DNA of 39,216 nt from an uncultured Mycoplasmatota bacterium (GTDB lineage Bacteria > Bacillota_I > Bacilli_A > RF39 > UBA660), in the NCBI GenBank assembly GCA_946554325.1, contig CAMNSB010000005.1, positions 1 through 39,216 on the forward strand. Reading direction: 5' to 3'. The translations under genes were made by a program, and so were the position numbers. This document shows, piece by piece, positions 34,701 through 39,216 of the stretch. The notes under the pieces were generated by a model. That model worked only from the letters and a program-made list of their open reading frames with translations. It ran no database searches and had not been told where the DNA came from. Within the stretch, counting starts at the first letter, position 1. Each line of letters starts with the position of its first letter.

Positions 34701-36023
34701 ATGTCAAATTCACGTAATAAAAAACATGAAAATAGAGTAAAAAAACTCGTTGCAATGGTTGTATTGTGTGCAATTGTCTTAGCAGTATCAACCTATGCAT
34801 GGTTCATTGGTATGAAAACAGTAAACCTTTCAAAATTTGATATCAATATCAAAACAACGGAAGGTCTATACCTATCAATGGACGGAAAAAGCTGGACTTA
34901 TAACCTAGAAGGCGTAAAAACAGCAGAATCTTATGAAAAAAACACAAATACTTTTGCAGAAAAAGGATTAGTTCCAATGTCAACAGTAGGGGACATGGAT
35001 AAAACTTCATCAACTATGAAATTATTTGAAAAAGGAAGTTTAACATCTACACCAGGTGGTATGAGACTACTTGCAAGTCAAGTAAAAAATAATACCATTG
35101 ATACAGAAGGTGGATATGTAACAGGAAAAGAAGGAGAAGGATATGTATCATTCGACCTATTCATCAAAAACTTATCTGGTGAAGAATACTATGCAGAAAA
35201 CAATCCACTAAACGAAGAAGCAATTTATCTAACAACAAACTCTGGAGTAAAAGTATTAACAACAGGAGAAGGACAAGAAAATGCTGACAAAACAGGAATT
35301 GAAAACTCAATTAGAGTTGGATTTGCACAAATTGGTCGTGTAAATGCTGGAATTGATAATGACAAAGAACTTGCAACAATTACTAGTATGACATGTGCTG
35401 ATAATAAAGAAAAAGAAGTAACTGGAATTTGTAGAAATGCTCAAATCTGGGAGCCTAATGATACAAAACATGTACAAAATGCTCTAAATTGGTATAAAAC
35501 ATCATGCCTACAAAGAAATACAGACGGTGCAGAAGTAACATCTAAGGACTCTTATGGAGATGCATGTGCAGAACTTGAACTTACAAAAGCATATCCAACA
35601 TATGCAATTAGTAGAGCAATAAATATTGAAGATAAAGTAAACATTTATGATGGAACTGCATTCAATACTTATGAAAAAAACTCTACTACATATGATGCTT
35701 ATAAAGGAGCAGATGATACTGCCAAAGCAGATATGAAATTAGTAGAATATCCATACTTTACAGATACTATGAAAATGAAAACAAGTGTAGATCGTCCAGA
35801 ATTTATGACACTAGCACCAAATAGTATCACAAAAGTACGTGTATATATCTGGCTTGAAGGACAAGACATTGATAACTATGATTTTGCTTCCCTTGGAAAA
35901 CAAGTTGCAATCAATTTTGGATTCACAAAAGAAAGATTTACAGAAGGTGATGTTAATTACGAAGGACCATCTACTGATATTACAGATAAAACAGAAACTC
36001 CTGAACCAACTCCAGGAACTTAA
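34701..36023 (+). CDS. SipW-type exported TasA-like protein, paralog B
   Basis: 440 residues; RBS AAAAGGAGAA. The signal region VKKLVAMVVLCAIVLAV ends with S30-T-Y-A-W-F35 and GMKTVNLSKFDINIKTTEGLYLSMDG. Blocks shared with paralog A include EGYVSFDLFIKNLSGEEYYAENNPLNEEAIYLT, TGIENSIRVGFAQIGRV, QIWEPNDTKHVQNALNWYKTSC and APNSITKVRVYIWLEGQDIDNYDFASLGKQVAINFGFTKE. It ends with a Thr/Pro/Glu tail. The pair is a tandem duplication that has since diverged, mostly in the loops and tail. Two conserved cysteine positions (TSC... and DAC) may form a disulfide. Confidence 0.85.
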   Translation: MSNSRNKKHENRVKKLVAMVVLCAIVLAVSTYAWFIGMKTVNLSKFDINIKTTEGLYLSMDGKSWTYNLEGVKTAESYEKNTNTFAEKGLVPMSTVGDMDKTSSTMKLFEKGSLTSTPGGMRLLASQVKNNTIDTEGGYVTGKEGEGYVSFDLFIKNLSGEEYYAENNPLNEEAIYLTTNSGVKVLTTGEGQENADKTGIENSIRVGFAQIGRVNAGIDNDKELATITSMTCADNKEKEVTGICRNAQIWEPNDTKHVQNALNWYKTSCLQRNTDGAEVTSKDSYGDACAELELTKAYPTYAISRAINIEDKVNIYDGTAFNTYEKNSTTYDAYKGADDTAKADMKLVEYPYFTDTMKMKTSVDRPEFMTLAPNSITKVRVYIWLEGQDIDNYDFASLGKQVAINFGFTKERFTEGDVNYEGPSTDITDKTETPEPTPGT

Positions 36024-36061
36024 TATGGATAGCAAAACAATGAAGCGAAGTTAGCAGAGTG

Positions 36062-36096
36062 TAAATAAAGAGTGATATAAAATTACTCTTTATTTA
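36062..36096. terminator. AT-rich hairpin between paralog B and the third TasA-like gene
   Basis: TAAATAAAGAGT (36062-36073) pairs with ACTCTTTATTTA (36085-36096), a perfect 12-bp stem. The following bases are TATCTGCC, not a T-tract, so termination may be partial. No promoter box pair is obvious before the next gene at 36120, which fits partial read-through. Confidence 0.55.
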
Positions 36097-36119
36097 TATC
36101 TGCCAAAGGTGGTGTAACC

Positions 36120-37169
36120 ATGAAAGATAAAAAACATAAACCAAAAGAAGAAAACAGTACAAAAAGAAAGAAAAGAGCCTTTATAATTATTTTACTTTTT
36201 GGTACACTCTCGATTTTTGCAACCTATGCATGGTTTTCAACCAACTTAAATGTAAAAGTAAAAACATTTAATATGATTGTAACCAAAAATGGAGGACTAT
36301 CAATATCATTTGATGGGATCAATTTTGACACTTTTGTTGAAATATCAAGAGATGAGCTAATAAGAAACTTAAAAAATAGATACCCAGATCATAAAAATCA
36401 ATGGGCATCCACTGGTCTCTCACCAGTATCCACAACAGGAATCACAAATCCTAATACCTCAACATTTGCAATGTTTGAAACAGATGGAGGAGTAAGATAC
36501 AGAAATAAAAATAAAACAAATGGTTATATTAGAACTAGTTTAATTAATGAAAATGAAAGTAGAGAGTTTAGTCGATATATTGCATTTGACTTGTTTTTTA
36601 AAAACGAAACAGGCTCTCCTATCAGTGATAATTTGTATTTAGATACAGGAACAGAAGTGACAATGGAAGAAGGAGCAACGGAAGAGATGAGAGGCTTATT
36701 AAACTCTATTAGGCTAGGATTTGTAAAAGTAGGATCTGTAAGTCATGATGCCAGTGTCAATGAAATTCAAAATATTGGTTGCAGTAATAATTGTAGATCC
36801 ATCATTTATGAACCAAATAGCAATGCTCATACAGATCTTTCAATAGAGCGAGCTAAAAAGTATGGAGTTAATCTAGTAAATGGAGAAAGTTTTCCAACCT
36901 ATGCTTCTATTCGTGATGGTGGACCAATCTATGTAAATAATACAGTCTCTGGAACAGCAAATATAGACTCCTCATACTTTGCTCTCCAAAACACAAGAAA
37001 AGATGGGGCATTAGGAGAAACCCTATTTGAAATACCAGATGGAATTACCAAAGCAAGAGTATATGTTTGGGTAGAAGGACAAGATATTGATAGTCTAGAA
37101 ACAGACTCCATAGGTGCAGAAATATCGATATCAATTAATTTCGTGAAAGATACAGCAGGATACAATTAA
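36120..37169 (+). CDS. SipW-type exported TasA-like protein, third member
   Basis: 349 residues; ATG follows AAAGGTGG. A long basic N-terminus (KRKKR) leads into the hydrophobic core and the box A34-T-Y-A-W-F39-S. The mature part has VKTFNMIVTKNGGLSISFDGINF, YIAFDLFFKNETG, LLNSIRLGFVKVG, IIYEPNSNAHTDL and the late VYVWVEGQDIDSLETDSIGAEISISINF. It is more distant from paralogs A and B and lacks their C-terminal Pro tail. Possibly a minor or capping subunit, inferred from single copy, divergence and position behind a partial terminator. Confidence 0.82.
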   Translation: MKDKKHKPKEENSTKRKKRAFIIILLFGTLSIFATYAWFSTNLNVKVKTFNMIVTKNGGLSISFDGINFDTFVEISRDELIRNLKNRYPDHKNQWASTGLSPVSTTGITNPNTSTFAMFETDGGVRYRNKNKTNGYIRTSLINENESREFSRYIAFDLFFKNETGSPISDNLYLDTGTEVTMEEGATEEMRGLLNSIRLGFVKVGSVSHDASVNEIQNIGCSNNCRSIIYEPNSNAHTDLSIERAKKYGVNLVNGESFPTYASIRDGGPIYVNNTVSGTANIDSSYFALQNTRKDGALGETLFEIPDGITKARVYVWVEGQDIDSLETDSIGAEISISINFVKDTAGYN

Positions 37170-37205
37170 TTAGTTTTAGGAATAAAAAGGTAAAAAGGTG
37201 ATAAA

Positions 37206-37355
37206 ATGAAAAAAATAGAAAAAAAAGTGGAATTTGATTTGTCAGCACTCAATTTAAAAGAATTAATCGAAGTATATCAAAATATAGAAGACTTTATAAA
37301 ATATATACAAGATGAAAAAACAAAATTAAAGAATGAGGAACAAGTAAATGGATAA
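37206..37355 (+). CDS. 49-residue helical protein, co-translated with the coiled-coil protein
   Basis: Too short for the ORF track. ATG 37206 is preceded by AAAAGGTGATAAA, an excellent ribosome-binding site, and the stop at 37353-37355 overlaps the next start (37348) by 8 bases. The product is MKKIEKKVEFDLSALN followed by a single predicted amphipathic helix (LKELIEVYQNIEDFIKYIQDEKTKL). The RBS and overlap strongly suggest a real gene coupled to the 542-residue protein, possibly its small binding partner. No family recognised. Confidence 0.7.
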   Translation: MKKIEKKVEFDLSALNLKELIEVYQNIEDFIKYIQDEKTKLKNEEQVNG

Positions 37356-38976
37356 TTTTTTAGATTTTATAATAAAAGATATTGAGGCAAAAAAAACACT
37401 ATTTTCCACTGCACCTACTAAGACTAAGACAAATCGAAAAAAACTATATGAACAACTAGAAAGTACAGAACAAAAATATGAAAATTATAAAACAAATATT
37501 TATAACTACTTAAAGGCAAAAGCAAAAGCATTAAACATCAAAGAAAAAGATCCAAATATCGAAGTATTAAAACAAAAAATGAAGGAATTGGAACAAATAA
37601 AATTCCTACTAAACCCATATAATACTTATTTTGAGAAAATGGGCTTTGATGTATTACTATTTCAAATTAATAACTACTATGCTTTCAATTTCAGTTCACT
37701 AAATACAATTATTAATGGCTTCTTACAAAAATTTGAAATGGCAGGAGTTCTCTTACAAAGTGATGATTTTAATTATACTTATTATGTTCATGAATATATG
37801 AAATCATTCTTAGATGTATATTATAAAAAGTCAGAAAATTATAGTAAAGTATCAGAAGTATTTGAACAAATATATTTTTTAAATCCTGAAATTATTGCAC
37901 ATATCGAATTAAATTTTCGAAAACTAATTGCAAGTAATAAAGCAAAATTTACAAGCTATATTGCAAAACTTCAAAAAGAAATTATGGATAAACATCATAT
38001 AAAAGATTATCCCTCTTGTATAGAAGAGTTAAAATCTGTCTATAGCAAGTTAATAGAGGCAGAAAAAGAAGATATAAACACGATTATAGAACTAGCAAAG
38101 AAAAAAGAAATAGACATTGAACAATACTTTGAAGAGAATAAAGTAAGAAAAACAGCATTTCAAACCATAATTGCCGATCATATTGATTATCACAATAAGG
38201 AAGATATGAATGATATTTGTACCTCTCTAGAAAAACTAAAAAGTAATATTGAAGAATATAGAAACTATATTAAGTTTTTACCAATTATAAATAATTTTAA
38301 AGAGCAATATCAGAAATTAATAACAGAAGAAAATAAAAATATAGAGCATAAAGGATTAAGAGAAATCAAAGAGAAGATAAATAAAAAAGAAGAAGAATTA
38401 ATGCGATTAAATCGTAAAATATTTGGAAGTAAACCATTATTCTTTGATTTTAAAAATGAGAATAATTTAAAAGCATTAAAAGTGGAATCAGTACAGAAAG
38501 CCAAGGAATTATACGACCTTTATAAAGTATATGATCAAGAATTCTTTAAAGATAAAATTAGAACAACATTAGATAAAACGCTATCTGTAACAGATTTATT
38601 AAACTTATATTATAGTTTTGATTATTTTAAGAAGTTGGCAATCAAAGAGGGATACCATATCAAGTCTTACGAAGAAATTGTAAAATATAGCGAAGAATTC
38701 GATGCGTTTGCAGAAAATTCATTAAATGTAGTAATGCCAGGTGTATTAGTATTTGATGAGACTAGAATTGGAAGAGTAATAGCCAATAAGTATCGTCTAA
38801 GTAATATAAAGATTATAGAAGATGACTTAAGTGAAAATAATCTAGATACATTAAGTAATAAAATCTCTTTAATTCTAAGAGTAAATAGAATCGAAAATAG
38901 TAATACTACAGTAGAAAAAGTCTGGTTTATTACAGAAGTAGAAAAAATAAATACAAACCAAAATAAAAAAATGTAG
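37348..38976 (+). CDS. 542-residue cytoplasmic coiled-coil protein, unknown function
   Basis: The start is preceded by GAGGAA and overlaps the 49-residue gene. No signal peptide or membrane helix is seen. Long charged helices with heptad-like pattern occupy residues ~20-90 (KKLYEQLESTEQKYENYKTNIYNYLKAKAKAL), ~190-260 and ~290-360. A central part is richer in aromatics (MGFDVLLFQINNYYAFNFSSLNTIINGFLQKF). The last ~100 residues look globular (VVMPGVLVFDETRIGRVIANKYRLSNIKIIEDDL, ISLILRVNRIENSN). No nucleotide-binding motif is visible. Its place at the end of the TasA-like operon suggests an internal scaffold or regulator tied to coat assembly, which is inference. Confidence 0.75.
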   Translation: MDNFLDFIIKDIEAKKTLFSTAPTKTKTNRKKLYEQLESTEQKYENYKTNIYNYLKAKAKALNIKEKDPNIEVLKQKMKELEQIKFLLNPYNTYFEKMGFDVLLFQINNYYAFNFSSLNTIINGFLQKFEMAGVLLQSDDFNYTYYVHEYMKSFLDVYYKKSENYSKVSEVFEQIYFLNPEIIAHIELNFRKLIASNKAKFTSYIAKLQKEIMDKHHIKDYPSCIEELKSVYSKLIEAEKEDINTIIELAKKKEIDIEQYFEENKVRKTAFQTIIADHIDYHNKEDMNDICTSLEKLKSNIEEYRNYIKFLPIINNFKEQYQKLITEENKNIEHKGLREIKEKINKKEEELMRLNRKIFGSKPLFFDFKNENNLKALKVESVQKAKELYDLYKVYDQEFFKDKIRTTLDKTLSVTDLLNLYYSFDYFKKLAIKEGYHIKSYEEIVKYSEEFDAFAENSLNVVMPGVLVFDETRIGRVIANKYRLSNIKIIEDDLSENNLDTLSNKISLILRVNRIENSNTTVEKVWFITEVEKINTNQNKKM

Positions 38977-39005
38977 AATACCAAAAATTCTGCATTCTTT
39001 TTGTA
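38965..39005 (+). terminator. Rho-independent terminator of the TasA-like operon
   Basis: AATGTAGAAT (38970-38979) pairs with ATTCTGCATT (38987-38996) with one G-U or mismatch position, followed by CTTTTTG. It overlaps the stop codon of the coiled-coil gene. Confidence 0.75.
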
Positions 39006-39012
39006 TTAAATT

Positions 39013-39211
39013 AGATAAAATGTGATTCATAAAGGAAGATACTTTATGAATTTTAAGAATATTTACTAGTATGTATTTACTTTTCATATTCATTGACTAA
39101 ATACTTGACTACTATTATCTATCTGTCGAATTTTAGCAAGTAGCTTATATTACTTTCTTATTCTGACAAATATTTGACTATGAATAACAAATAAATTATC
39201 AAATAATTAAT
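39013..39211 (+). repeat. Structured intergenic element, copy 3: hairpin plus four TGAC(TA) sites
   Basis: TCATAAAG-GAAGATA-CTTTATGA at 39027-39049, TGACTA at 39094 and 39106, TGACAAATAT at 39164, TGACTA at 39175 and TTAA at 39207. Every landmark is at the same offset as in the copy at 7992-8188, plus one base. The element again starts right after a terminator and lies in the same orientation. The window ends five bases past the element, so what lies downstream is unknown. Confidence 0.7.
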
Positions 39212-39216
39212 CTCTT

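Noticed and set aside
39123-39130. Spo0A-box-like TGTCGAA (also near 7964, 8141 and 32580)
   Set aside because: The 7-base degenerate motif is expected several times by chance, and no sporulation gene is in the window.

Overview
The window is AT-rich, densely packed and read almost entirely from the + strand. It uses TGA as a stop (for example the ends of the LicD and YihY genes), so it is not a mycoplasma code-4 genome. NAD-dependent LigA, GatCAB, a Gram-positive CpsC/CpsD/CpsB capsule module, an LCP protein and several SipW-type (TasA/camelysin-like) signal peptides point to a low-GC Bacillota. An uncultivated gut Bacilli/RF39-type lineage is my best guess; the lineage is inferred, not demonstrated. 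I see no rRNA, tRNA, CRISPR array, insertion sequence or phage module.

Layout. (1) 0.05-5.9 kb: a 1604-residue exported multidomain adhesin-like protein with five C-x14-C modules, followed directly by a membrane-anchored thioredoxin-fold protein (CELC). (2) 5.9-7.9 kb: ligA and its terminator, then about 400 bp of intergenic DNA with a structured ~195-bp repeat, a possible gene remnant and a strong extended -10 promoter. (3) 8.4-20.0 kb: a complete-looking Wzy-type capsule/surface-polysaccharide operon. It has chain-length/tyrosine-kinase control (CpsC, CpsD with a very long linker, CpsB), an initiating phosphoglycosyltransferase, two GT4 transferases, a CDP-glycerol-type transferase, an EpsG-like polymerase, a LicD-type phosphotransferase, a Wzx flippase and a terminal LCP ligase. 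(4) 20.1-23.7 kb: a membrane protein followed by a decayed accessory patch (frameshifted Rpn/PD-(D/E)XK nuclease, an unknown gene, frameshifted Fic protein, small ORF remnant). (5) 23.75-27.2 kb: a cupin gene and gatCAB. (6) 27.2-32.5 kb: a small anchored protein, a dual solute-binding/degenerate-GGDEF receptor, a YihY/BrkB membrane protein, galE and a frameshifted unknown gene. (7) 32.5-39.0 kb: an operon of four TasA/camelysin-like exported proteins plus a 49-residue protein and a 542-residue cytoplasmic coiled-coil protein, then a terminator and a second copy of the ~195-bp repeat.

The genes together describe cell-surface construction. Polysaccharide is made and attached by region 3, and GalE may supply a UDP-sugar. 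Protein fibres or a coat are suggested by region 7 and perhaps by the giant protein of region 1, which also has a TasA-like N-terminal domain. The best candidates for something undescribed are the TasA-like operon with its coiled-coil partner, and the ~195-bp intergenic element built of a fixed hairpin and four precisely spaced TGAC(TA) sites.
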